NCBI RefSeq assembly: GCF_024623455.1
Contig: NZ_JANIPJ010000011.1
Span: 62,001-126,000 of the forward strand
Direction: 5' to 3'
Origin: Paenibacillus soyae
GTDB lineage: Bacteria; Bacillota; Bacilli; Paenibacillales; Paenibacillaceae
DNA: 64,000 bases
Position numbers and translations under genes: made by a program
Shown: positions 44,670 to 52,402 of the stretch, piece by piece
Layout: each line of letters begins with the position of its first letter
Numbering within the stretch: position 1 is the first letter of the stretch
Notes under the pieces: model-generated
The model's input: only the letters and a program-made list of their open reading frames with translations
Database searches by the model: none
Told to the model about the DNA's origin: nothing

Positions 44670-44677
44670 GTGAGGCG
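44656..44677 (+). other. Attachment-site repeat R3 at the recombinase 3' end
   Basis: Core GAACCGTATCATAAGTGAGG, overlapping the last recombinase codons and stop (TAA at 44667-44669). It marks the junction of the Dnd cassette with the germination cassette. TTTCGC/GCGAAA symmetry follows immediately. Confidence 0.8.
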
Positions 44678-44715
44678 AAATTTTTCGCATTAACCGCTTG
44701 CTGGGCGCGGAAAGT

Positions 44716-44777
44716 TGCCCCCGAGGGGCAGGATGGGAGATGGGCCACCTGAGGGCAAGATCGCTCGGCAGGTGGCC
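44716..44777. other. GC-rich double hairpin after R3
   Basis: TGCCCC/GGGGCA (44716/44725) and GGCCACCTG/CAGGTGGCC (44743/44769). Noticeably richer in GC than its surroundings. Could be a terminator pair or part of the cassette end. No gene. Confidence 0.45.
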
Positions 44778-44816
44778 TCGTATGGGTTATTTCGACGTGT
44801 CAGGGGCGTGGCCTCC

Positions 44817-45305
44817 TCAAAAACTTTCGGAAACTGGCGGGGCCAGCAGAAAGTCTTTAATGGACTCTTCAAATTTGAAAATCTCCAAGATGTCGTAATT
44901 TTTCTGTGAAATGTTAACCCCGTATTCAGGCTTACTTGTTTGTCCGGGTTTGTCATAGTTTCGGTCTACGAAAACCTCGTTAGGTGCCTTCCAAGCTTCG
45001 GAAGGTATTAAAAAGAAATCAGGCATGGTGCCTTCTTTGAAGATTAGAAGTGCCATGTACAAGTTTGAATTGCTGATATTAAATTTGCTCTTTTGTGCAA
45101 AAACATATCCAGATCCTCTTAACGATTTGACCTGAATTTCCGAAAAGCGTCCCATTTTGTCCTTTACTATGAAGTCTATTCCTCGATCGTCAACCTCTGA
45201 TGAAAATACCTCAAGTCCATAAGATGCAAACTCCATCTTGGCAAAGTATTCAGCGTATTTTCCGAGTTGTAATGAATTAAGTACAGCCCAGTTCATATTC
45301 GGCAT
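44817..45305 (-). CDS. DUF4365-like PD-(D/E)XK domain protein
   Basis: 162 residues. DDRGIDFIVKDKMGRFSEIQVKS supplies the Asp and the ExQxK pair of a PD-(D/E)XK nuclease fold, as in DUF4365 proteins. ATG 45305 follows AAAGGTGATC. The role is unknown; such single-domain proteins are often in defence islands. Probably co-transcribed with the next gene on the same strand. Confidence 0.65.
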   Translation of the reverse strand: MPNMNWAVLNSLQLGKYAEYFAKMEFASYGLEVFSSEVDDRGIDFIVKDKMGRFSEIQVKSLRGSGYVFAQKSKFNISNSNLYMALLIFKEGTMPDFFLIPSEAWKAPNEVFVDRNYDKPGQTSKPEYGVNISQKNYDILEIFKFEESIKDFLLAPPVSESF

Positions 45306-45350
45306 CCAAGATCACCTTTCTTTAGGGGTATGGTCCTTTGTATTGAATGG

Positions 45351-45893
45351 TTATTCCTCCCGGACTGCTCCGGAGTCTTTTATCCAATAGATTCGAAATG
45401 GCATGGATTCTTTTAGCCATTTTATACGAGGGACTAAGTTCCCATAAGTCGTGAAACCGTCAGGCAGAGCAATGCCAAGCCGTACCTCTGGATTCTCTCC
45501 ATGGTAAAGAATGAGGTCAAACAGTGCTCCAGAGAACCAGTGACGTGCTTGAACGTGATGGCTTTTTTCAGGGTATCCCTTCACGCTTATCCATAACTCA
45601 TTATCGTCTATAGAAGCGATGATGTCTTTGCCAGTTGTGCGGGAAGCTGTATCCGCGACGCTGCGAATCGTGTGACCGTTTAATACTAGATAATTTACGA
45701 CTTTGCTCTGGACGTTTCCTTCCCAGTACCAGGGTTGAGTTGTTGAATCCGTTGGACTTGGTATACTTACCTCAACCGATCTTAATTCGTTCCCATTGAG
45801 CAGTCGATTGGTGGTTTTTGTTTTGTGACAATGATCGCAAATGCCGCGATACCGATGGACCAAAGACGATTCGCTGGGACTCTGCGCATCCAT
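45351..45893 (-). CDS. Putative PD-(D/E)XK endonuclease-like protein
   Basis: About 180 residues from ATG 45893; a longer start at 45929 is possible but overlaps the DUF6431 remnant. CDHCHKTK may form a zinc knuckle, and GKDIIASIDDNELWISVKGYP fits a nuclease core with Asp and the (E/S)xK pair partly lost. No family name can be given with confidence. Same strand as the DUF4365-like gene. Confidence 0.55.
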   Translation of the reverse strand: MDAQSPSESSLVHRYRGICDHCHKTKTTNRLLNGNELRSVEVSIPSPTDSTTQPWYWEGNVQSKVVNYLVLNGHTIRSVADTASRTTGKDIIASIDDNELWISVKGYPEKSHHVQARHWFSGALFDLILYHGENPEVRLGIALPDGFTTYGNLVPRIKWLKESMPFRIYWIKDSGAVREE

Positions 45894-45938
45894 CTTGAAG
45901 TTGAGTAAAAAACAAACTACCTCGAGCATCTCTCGATG

Positions 45939-46137
45939 GGATCTTCCGGCACTGCGTACAACGCAGGCGGCGAATCACGAGCAAGCGGCGCTCCCCGCCT
46001 TCGCCTGCAAGCTTCCGCTCGCGGCTGCCAATGATACTAAGCTCTTCCCCGCAGCAGGGGGAGGGAACCCTAGATGCCTTCGCTAACCTCAGATCCCGGA
46101 TCCATCGACAACTTCTTTCATACTTAGACTCCCTTAG
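45939..46137 (-). pseudogene. Truncated DUF6431-domain remnant
   Basis: The reverse strand reads SPCCGEELSIIGSRERKLAG and then ERRLLVIRRLRCTQCRKI, the N-terminal zinc-finger part of DUF6431 proteins, which are mobile-element associated. The normal continuation is replaced by unrelated sequence, so the gene is broken after about 65 residues. Confidence 0.65.
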
Positions 46138-46290
46138 GCCACATATAGTGTTGTTGTTTAATTGATTCAAACCATATCTCGAATGTTATGCGGTTTGAAA
46201 TACAAAATTGCTGGTCGTATGAATTTTTTTTGGATTACAGAGCAAGATAAAACCAAAGGATTTTGATTACTTTAAATGATGGAGAAGACT

Positions 46291-47748
46291 ATGGTTGAAA
46301 AATACGACCCACAAATGAAAAGTTATCAATTGCCCACATGGCTTGATGAATTAAAACAGAAATTAAATCATATGGATGACGCCGAAGTCGTGGAGCTCAG
46401 AATGGGTACCCATGCTTCAGTCCATCTTTTATACATAAAAACGTTAATCGATCATGAGCGCTTAAACGAGGCGATTATTCAGCCGCTTCATCGATGTGCC
46501 GGCAATTCGCTTTCTTCATGCATAACCAATGCCAAAGTTTCGGAAGTGACATCGATCGAAGAAGCTCAACAAAAAATAATGCAAGGGTTTATTCTTCTAA
46601 ACGATTCCGTCAACGATCAATGGTTAGGTGTTCAGTTGGAAACTACCTTGGGTCGGGCAGTTGAATCTTCTCAAACGGAAACGGTTATCTATGGAGCGAA
46701 AGACAGCTTCAGCGAACAAATCGATAAAAACATTACCATGTTGCGCAGGCGCTTGCCTATAACGACATTAAAGTCGGAAAGCTTCACTGTCGGTTCACTG
46801 AGTAAAACGAAAGTTGTGTTGCTGTACATAGACGGATTAACGAATCCGAAATTTATTTCCTATGCGAGAAAAAAGATTGAGAGTGTGAATTTCGATCAAT
46901 TTTTAGACTCCTCGCAGCTCGCAGCTTTTATGGAAGATCATCATCATACGGTCTTTCCGCAGTTTCTACAAACGGATCGGCCGGATGCCTGCGCCTATGC
47001 TTTAGGTGAGGGAAAGCTGACGCTGTTAGTCTCCAATTCACCGTTTGCCTTACTGGCGCCCATTACTTTTTTTCATTTATTCCAATCGCCGGAAGACTAC
47101 TTCCTTCGTTGGACGGTAGCCAGTTTTTTACGTTTAATCCGGTACGGAAGTTTTATTGTTTCTTTGGCGTTGATTCCTTTTTATGTTGCGTTAACGACGT
47201 TTCATTACCAAATGGTTCCGCTTCCGATTCTGTTCGTATTATTGGAATCGAGAAGTAAATTGCCCTTTACTCCGTTTGTGGAGGGTTTATCCATGATTGT
47301 AACGCTGGAAATCATCAAAGAAGCAAGTTTGCGAATGCCGACCAAAACGAGTCAAACGTTAGGAGTTATCGGGGGTATCGTCATTGGACAAGCGGCTGTA
47401 GAGGCAGGCTTTGCAAGTAAAATATTAATTGTTCTGATGGGTATATCCGCTATTGCTTTCTTTTTAGTTCCCAATTATCAAATGACAAAATCCATGGTGC
47501 TGATGCAAGTGTCCCTTCTTATCCTGGCATCGTTTCTTGGCTTGCCGGGAATCGTGATCGGGCTGATCGGGATACTTGCACATCTCCATGGATTAACGTC
47601 ATTAGGACAACCCTATTTTGCGCCGGTTGCCCCTTTTTATGGGAAGGAATGGATAGATCTCTTTATCCGCGGCCCTTTAATATGGATGAGAACGCGTCCA
47701 GATTACCTAAAACCACTACGGAAATGGCGGCAGGAGATGAAGAAGTGA
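46291..47748 (+). CDS. Spore germinant receptor A subunit, cassette-borne copy
   Basis: 485 residues from ATG 46291 (GGAG 8 bases upstream; ATG 46276 is an alternative with no ribosome site). GerA-family signatures: YIDGLTNPKFISYARKKI, DRPDACAYALGEGKLTLLVSN, and a membrane-rich C-terminal half. It shares layout with the core GerAA but is clearly diverged and more AT-rich. The next gene's start overlaps its stop. Confidence 0.92.
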   Translation: MVEKYDPQMKSYQLPTWLDELKQKLNHMDDAEVVELRMGTHASVHLLYIKTLIDHERLNEAIIQPLHRCAGNSLSSCITNAKVSEVTSIEEAQQKIMQGFILLNDSVNDQWLGVQLETTLGRAVESSQTETVIYGAKDSFSEQIDKNITMLRRRLPITTLKSESFTVGSLSKTKVVLLYIDGLTNPKFISYARKKIESVNFDQFLDSSQLAAFMEDHHHTVFPQFLQTDRPDACAYALGEGKLTLLVSNSPFALLAPITFFHLFQSPEDYFLRWTVASFLRLIRYGSFIVSLALIPFYVALTTFHYQMVPLPILFVLLESRSKLPFTPFVEGLSMIVTLEIIKEASLRMPTKTSQTLGVIGGIVIGQAAVEAGFASKILIVLMGISAIAFFLVPNYQMTKSMVLMQVSLLILASFLGLPGIVIGLIGILAHLHGLTSLGQPYFAPVAPFYGKEWIDLFIRGPLIWMRTRPDYLKPLRKWRQEMKK

Positions 47749-48860
47749 AGAGCTTATCCTTGTACAATCGAACTTCCACCCTTGGCGGCATCTACTTCCT
47801 TTTATTGGTGAACCGCACACAAATGCATTATTTTATTTTAATAATGCCAACTTTTCTGGTTCATTCGTATATGGTTTGGGGAATTATCGTCATGGGGCTG
47901 CTGTCTCAACTGAATTTGATGATGCTTTCTAAATGGTTTACTTCCCGTTATGCAGCGAAAGGATATCAAGGATTTGTACAGCTCTTCGGGAAACGGACGG
48001 TTCAAATTTTCGCGATACTTGGGTTTCTGATACTATTGCCAAAAATTTCTATCATCACACTGGGGTACGTTGAAATGCTCCATAGTTTTATTTATCCATC
48101 AATGAATAAGAATTGGCTGATCCTAATGATTCTTTTGATCAGCTTATTTGTGGCTTCACATGGAATGGAGAAAACATTGCGTTTTGTTGTCATCGCCTTT
48201 CTTGGCGGGGTTTGGATCGTAATCATGTTTATTCCTTTTTTCTTTCCGCCGATTGCAAATTACCGCGATTTGTATCCTCTCATACCCACCGAATGGTCAG
48301 AACAATCATGGCGCGGTTTGCTGTTTATTTGGTCGGCACTTTCCGGTCCGGTATATTTGGCCTTTATGGTTCCATGGTTAAGCTCCAATAAAAAAATAAT
48401 GAAATATCTGGTCATTGGAAACATGCTGTCGATCATGGAATATTCATTTTTGTTCATTGCCTCGGTATTGTTTTACGGTTCTCACTACTTGAGCAAGATC
48501 AATTTTCCGTTAGTATATATGGGAAGCTATATTCAAACGGGTGGTTTAGAACGAATCGATTATATCCTTATTTCTTTCCATATGTTTACTTATGTGTTTG
48601 ATATCTCGATTCTTTTGTTGTGTTTTTATGGAGCCGGAAGAATCTTTATGAGGAAAATGAACGAACAAACGACCCGGATCGGATTATTGTCCAGCTGGTT
48701 TGTTATTTTGATAAGCATCATCTTCATGAATCATTGGTTATGGCAAACCGTTCCGGGTCAAAAGATGTTACTAAACATTCAAATCTGGATTGGCGCATTC
48801 CTTTATCTACTTGTTCCTACGATCCTTTTCACTGCAGTGAAACGAAAGGAGAGTATGTAG
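47745..48860 (+). CDS. Spore germinant receptor B subunit, cassette-borne copy
   Basis: 371 residues from GTG 47745, which overlaps the A-subunit stop (GTGA) and has AGGAG 8 bases upstream. About ten membrane segments; germination permease family. Shorter than the core-operon copy: it lacks the acidic tail. Confidence 0.9.
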   Translation: MKSLSLYNRTSTLGGIYFLLLVNRTQMHYFILIMPTFLVHSYMVWGIIVMGLLSQLNLMMLSKWFTSRYAAKGYQGFVQLFGKRTVQIFAILGFLILLPKISIITLGYVEMLHSFIYPSMNKNWLILMILLISLFVASHGMEKTLRFVVIAFLGGVWIVIMFIPFFFPPIANYRDLYPLIPTEWSEQSWRGLLFIWSALSGPVYLAFMVPWLSSNKKIMKYLVIGNMLSIMEYSFLFIASVLFYGSHYLSKINFPLVYMGSYIQTGGLERIDYILISFHMFTYVFDISILLLCFYGAGRIFMRKMNEQTTRIGLLSSWFVILISIIFMNHWLWQTVPGQKMLLNIQIWIGAFLYLLVPTILFTAVKRKESM

Positions 48861-48861
48861 C

Positions 48862-49956
48862 ATGGTACCCTACAAGCACTATAGTTTATTGGCGATTGCT
48901 TGCCTTATGTGGATGGCCGGCTGTTCTTCTCCATATGTCGAGAACAATATGATCGAAGAGATCGCTCCGGTAGTTTTCTGGTCGGTTGACAAGGGGACGG
49001 AAGGAAAGTTTAAAATCAGCACATTAGTACCGCCGCTCATCCAAGAAAAGAAACGTCTTCTCACCAAGGAAGTCGATCTTTTAAAACAGGGAGGCAAGGA
49101 GTTTAATTTAATTTATAATCGGGAACTAAAGCAGGGGCAGCTGCGAATGGTATTAATTAATGAGGAACTGGCAAAAAAAGGGGACATTGAAAAACTGGTC
49201 AATACGATACTTGTTGATCCCGATATTTCAATGCGTGTCTATTTGTTGATTGTCAGAGGCAATTTCGATGAATACATAAATAATCAATTGACGAAGCAAG
49301 AGAACCAAGATTATTTTCTTTATCGGATGTTAAAGCATTACGAGGATCATAACCAAGGTGAAATGAGCATCGTCAATATTCATCAATTTATGAAGAAGTT
49401 ATACTCCCCACTTGAGGATCCGATCCTGCCGGTTTTTCAATCGGATAAAAACAATTTCAATTACGTAGGGACAGCCTTCTTCCGAAAGGATAAAGAAGTA
49501 ATGTTCATTCAAAATGTGGAAGACGAAATCTTCCAACTTCTGGGCAACGATCATTTCCTAAAAGTCTTGGCCATTCCAAAGTTATCTGTCAGTTTAGGGC
49601 GTGTTCGATCCGATGTTCGCATGAAACTATCCAGGGACTATTCATCCTTGTCTTTACACGTGGGATTGAACGGAAGAATTGAGGAATACCAAGGAGAAAA
49701 GGAGATTCAAAGTGAGGAACAATTGCAACATGTAATTCAAGAGATTGAGGGTTATCTGGAGGAACAGACATCAGATTTATTAAAAAGAATGCAACGGTTG
49801 AAAGTGGACCCCTTAGAAGTCGGGACACATTCGCTTAAGCCGTTTTCTAAAGAAATTACGGAAAAGCAATGGTTGAAATATTGGGGAAACATGAAGATTA
49901 ATGTTGACTACGACATCAAAATACAACCTTTAAATAATGTTGAGCGGTTGATGTGA
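48862..49956 (+). CDS. Spore germinant receptor C subunit, cassette-borne lipoprotein
   Basis: 364 residues with a lipoprotein signal ending in MAGCSSP (Cys at about residue 20) and a GerAC fold. It starts one base after the B gene stop. The A-B-C order differs from the A-C-D-B order of the core operon, and no D gene is seen. Followed by a clear terminator. Confidence 0.9.
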   Translation: MVPYKHYSLLAIACLMWMAGCSSPYVENNMIEEIAPVVFWSVDKGTEGKFKISTLVPPLIQEKKRLLTKEVDLLKQGGKEFNLIYNRELKQGQLRMVLINEELAKKGDIEKLVNTILVDPDISMRVYLLIVRGNFDEYINNQLTKQENQDYFLYRMLKHYEDHNQGEMSIVNIHQFMKKLYSPLEDPILPVFQSDKNNFNYVGTAFFRKDKEVMFIQNVEDEIFQLLGNDHFLKVLAIPKLSVSLGRVRSDVRMKLSRDYSSLSLHVGLNGRIEEYQGEKEIQSEEQLQHVIQEIEGYLEEQTSDLLKRMQRLKVDPLEVGTHSLKPFSKEITEKQWLKYWGNMKINVDYDIKIQPLNNVERLM

Positions 49957-49981
49957 TTCAAAACAAGCAAATCGTACCGAG

Positions 49982-50004
49982 CCGCTTGAAATAAGCGGTT
50001 TTTT
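49982..50004 (+). terminator. Rho-independent terminator after the cassette ger operon
   Basis: CCGCTT (49982-49987) pairs with AAGCGG (49993-49998), then six T. Confidence 0.85.
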
Positions 50005-50056
50005 GTTAGCAGTCAGATTGTTTTGTTGTATAACGATATAATTTTTCGCCGTTAGA

Positions 50057-50087
50057 GTGATACGGAGAACCGTATCACAAATGACGC
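50057..50087 (+). other. Attachment-site repeat R4 with a perfect inverted repeat
   Basis: Core GAACCGTATCACAAATGA (50067-50084). GTGATACGG (50057-50065) and CCGTATCAC (50070-50078) are a perfect 9-bp inverted repeat around the bases AGAA. Junction between the germination cassette and the OLD/NACHT cassette. Confidence 0.8.
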
Positions 50088-50203
50088 AAATTGGAGTTAC
50101 TTTTTATAACAGAATCTGTTTGCCTTGGAGGATTATAATGTATTATGTCGAATAGAGAGGAAATATAGAGACTAGTAGGTATTACCAGAGGGGCGTGTTT
50201 AAT

Positions 50204-52159
50204 TTGATAGTTGGATTACTCTGCAGGCACTATAAAATATACCAAGGATTATACTTTGTCCCTATTTGTGATGACTACGAGACCCCCTTTTCATTATTTA
50301 TTGGAAATAACGCAGTAGGTAAAAGTTCGGTACTTGAGAGCTTAAATACCTTCTTTAATAGCACCGATTGGAACAGAACTAAGGGAACAAAAGCTGATGA
50401 AACATATATAGCTCCAGTGTTTTTAATAAAAAAAAGTGATATACAAGGCAATATAGATAGTACTGTATATCACAAACTGGATTTAATTAGTCATTATTTT
50501 TGGACCGTAACAGAAGAAGCTAATTCCAATCTTAAGAACAATGAAGAGTTTAAAAAATTTTTTCAAATTAGGGATGAATTAAAACATAGATATGGTGCAG
50601 ATGATTACTTATTTTTCTTGTTGGGGTTAGAATACCAAGGAAAAAGCGAAGTATACTTTAGTACATTTGATGACGATATTAGCAAAAAACTAAAGAGTCA
50701 CAATTTATATTTTAAGGATATTGATATAATCAATGAAATAAGGAGATATTTTACATATATTTACATTCCGATAGAGTCAATTACTAGTGAGATTATTAAA
50801 ATTGAGAATAAAGAGATGCAAGCATTAATGAGCACGGACATCCTAGAAGACATTGATAAAATTTTGGATGAGAGGAATATACCTAAAGGTAATCGCACCA
50901 TAAGCTTAATTGACTACTTAAATTCAAGCCTTGATGAGTATATGAACAAAATCAATGAGACCATCAGTAGAATTGATGAAAGCTATGCATATAAAGTAGA
51001 ACAGGGGTACAAGAAAAATTTAAGACCATCGGATGTAAGAAATAGAATATTAGAAGCTTACTTTTCGATAAGAACTTTGAAAAAGGATAAAAAAGAGATA
51101 CATGAGCTAAGTTCGGGTGAACAAAGAATAGCTTTAATTGATATTGCCACAGCCTTTTTAAAAAATACATCAAGAAGTAGTAAAAGAAAAACTATATTAG
51201 CTATTGATGAACCAGAGAGCTCACTGCATATATCAAAAGCGTTTAAACAGTTCGAGAGATTACAGAGTCTTGTCCAAGAAAATGTTCAGTTAATCCTAAC
51301 AAGCCATTGGTATGGTTCCTTACCGTTCACTACAACCGGGAATTTAAATTATATTGAGTTGAAATCAGATAGCAAAATTAACATTAGTACATATGACCTA
51401 AATAATTATTTCGAAAAAAGAGGATCATTACCTGAGGATGTACAAATGAAGAGTTACTTTGATCTGACGTCAGCAATTTTAAGTTCAATGAGATCAGAAA
51501 ATACAAATTGGATAATTTGTGAGGGCAGTGATGATAAACTTTACTTAAGTCATTATTTATCGTCATCTATAGCAAATTTGAAGATACTTTGTGTTGGTGG
51601 ATGTAGCAATGTTATAAAGTTATATAAATATTTGTATACTCCTTTTCAAGAAAAAGATGAAAAAAAAGCTGTTAATAGCAAAATACTATGTCTAATTGAT
51701 ACAGATGATGTTGTTTATGATCTTGAAATAAACAGTGAAGTGAAAGGTAAGTTGAGACTAGCTAGAATACAACCTGAACGAGACGGCCAATTGAAACTAA
51801 TGTCAGTGAAGAAAAGTGGATTTTATTATTCTACTGAGATGGAGGATTGTTTAAATCCTAAAAAGTATTATGAATCAATAAAAGAGGTTATCAAGAAAAA
51901 TAATGATACAAGTTTATTAGAGCTATTTAATAAATTTAGTTATAAAGAAGGTTCAACATATTCTAGAATTAAAAACGAGAGGGATTCTATTCTTGAACCC
52001 CTAGAACTAATTAAGTATGAAGATAAAAAACCACTATTCAATTTCTTAGACGATCACCATATTAAATTTCTAATTGCTCAAAATTATGCGGGCAGAGAAA
52101 TTGAAGAACAACCTTTACTATTTACTTTGATTAGTCAATATTTTAATGAAACCAATTAA
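50204..52159 (+). CDS. OLD-family ATPase with TOPRIM nuclease domain
   Basis: 651 residues from TTG 50204 (AGAGGGGC 9 bases upstream; GTG 50195 is an alternative). The ABC-type ATPase has P-loop GNNAVGKSS (about residue 35), signature LSSGEQRIAL (about 301) and Walker B ILAIDEPESSLH (about 331). A TOPRIM domain follows with Glu in ICEGSDDK (about 439) and the Asp pair LIDTDD (about 495). OLD/GajA-type proteins are DNA nucleases in phage defence. No UvrD-like GajB is adjacent, so this is not a standard Gabija system. Confidence 0.85.
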   Translation: MIVGLLCRHYKIYQGLYFVPICDDYETPFSLFIGNNAVGKSSVLESLNTFFNSTDWNRTKGTKADETYIAPVFLIKKSDIQGNIDSTVYHKLDLISHYFWTVTEEANSNLKNNEEFKKFFQIRDELKHRYGADDYLFFLLGLEYQGKSEVYFSTFDDDISKKLKSHNLYFKDIDIINEIRRYFTYIYIPIESITSEIIKIENKEMQALMSTDILEDIDKILDERNIPKGNRTISLIDYLNSSLDEYMNKINETISRIDESYAYKVEQGYKKNLRPSDVRNRILEAYFSIRTLKKDKKEIHELSSGEQRIALIDIATAFLKNTSRSSKRKTILAIDEPESSLHISKAFKQFERLQSLVQENVQLILTSHWYGSLPFTTTGNLNYIELKSDSKINISTYDLNNYFEKRGSLPEDVQMKSYFDLTSAILSSMRSENTNWIICEGSDDKLYLSHYLSSSIANLKILCVGGCSNVIKLYKYLYTPFQEKDEKKAVNSKILCLIDTDDVVYDLEINSEVKGKLRLARIQPERDGQLKLMSVKKSGFYYSTEMEDCLNPKKYYESIKEVIKKNNDTSLLELFNKFSYKEGSTYSRIKNERDSILEPLELIKYEDKKPLFNFLDDHHIKFLIAQNYAGREIEEQPLLFTLISQYFNETN

Positions 52160-52336
52160 TTTCTATAGAGCTTAATGAGGGCAACCATAAAAGAGGTTAT
52201 CCTCGTTAGGCTCTTATTGCTAGAGATAACGTAAAAGTTGCGTAGTCAAGGTTATTAATTTTTTTTGAATTGCACCTTGATGTTTATGTTGGAATGTTAC
52301 ATGACCGTCCTATTTCGCCATTAACCCCCTCACGGG

Positions 52337-52350
52337 GAACTATATCATTA
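52337..52350 (+). other. Degenerate attachment-like sequence
   Basis: GAACTATATCATTA, preceded by GGG, differs from the att core in only a few bases and lies in the 243-base gap between the OLD and NACHT genes. It could be a decayed cassette junction or chance. The same gap also holds a long hairpin (about 52166-52213). Confidence 0.3.
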
Positions 52351-52402
52351 AAAGGATTGATTTTTGCAGAATTTTGGATATGAAAAAATAGGGGGAAAGA
52401 AG

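Noticed and set aside
44690-44956. Overlapping short frames after R3
   Set aside because: They run across a GC-rich double hairpin and the end of the DUF4365-like gene; no ribosome site or motif.
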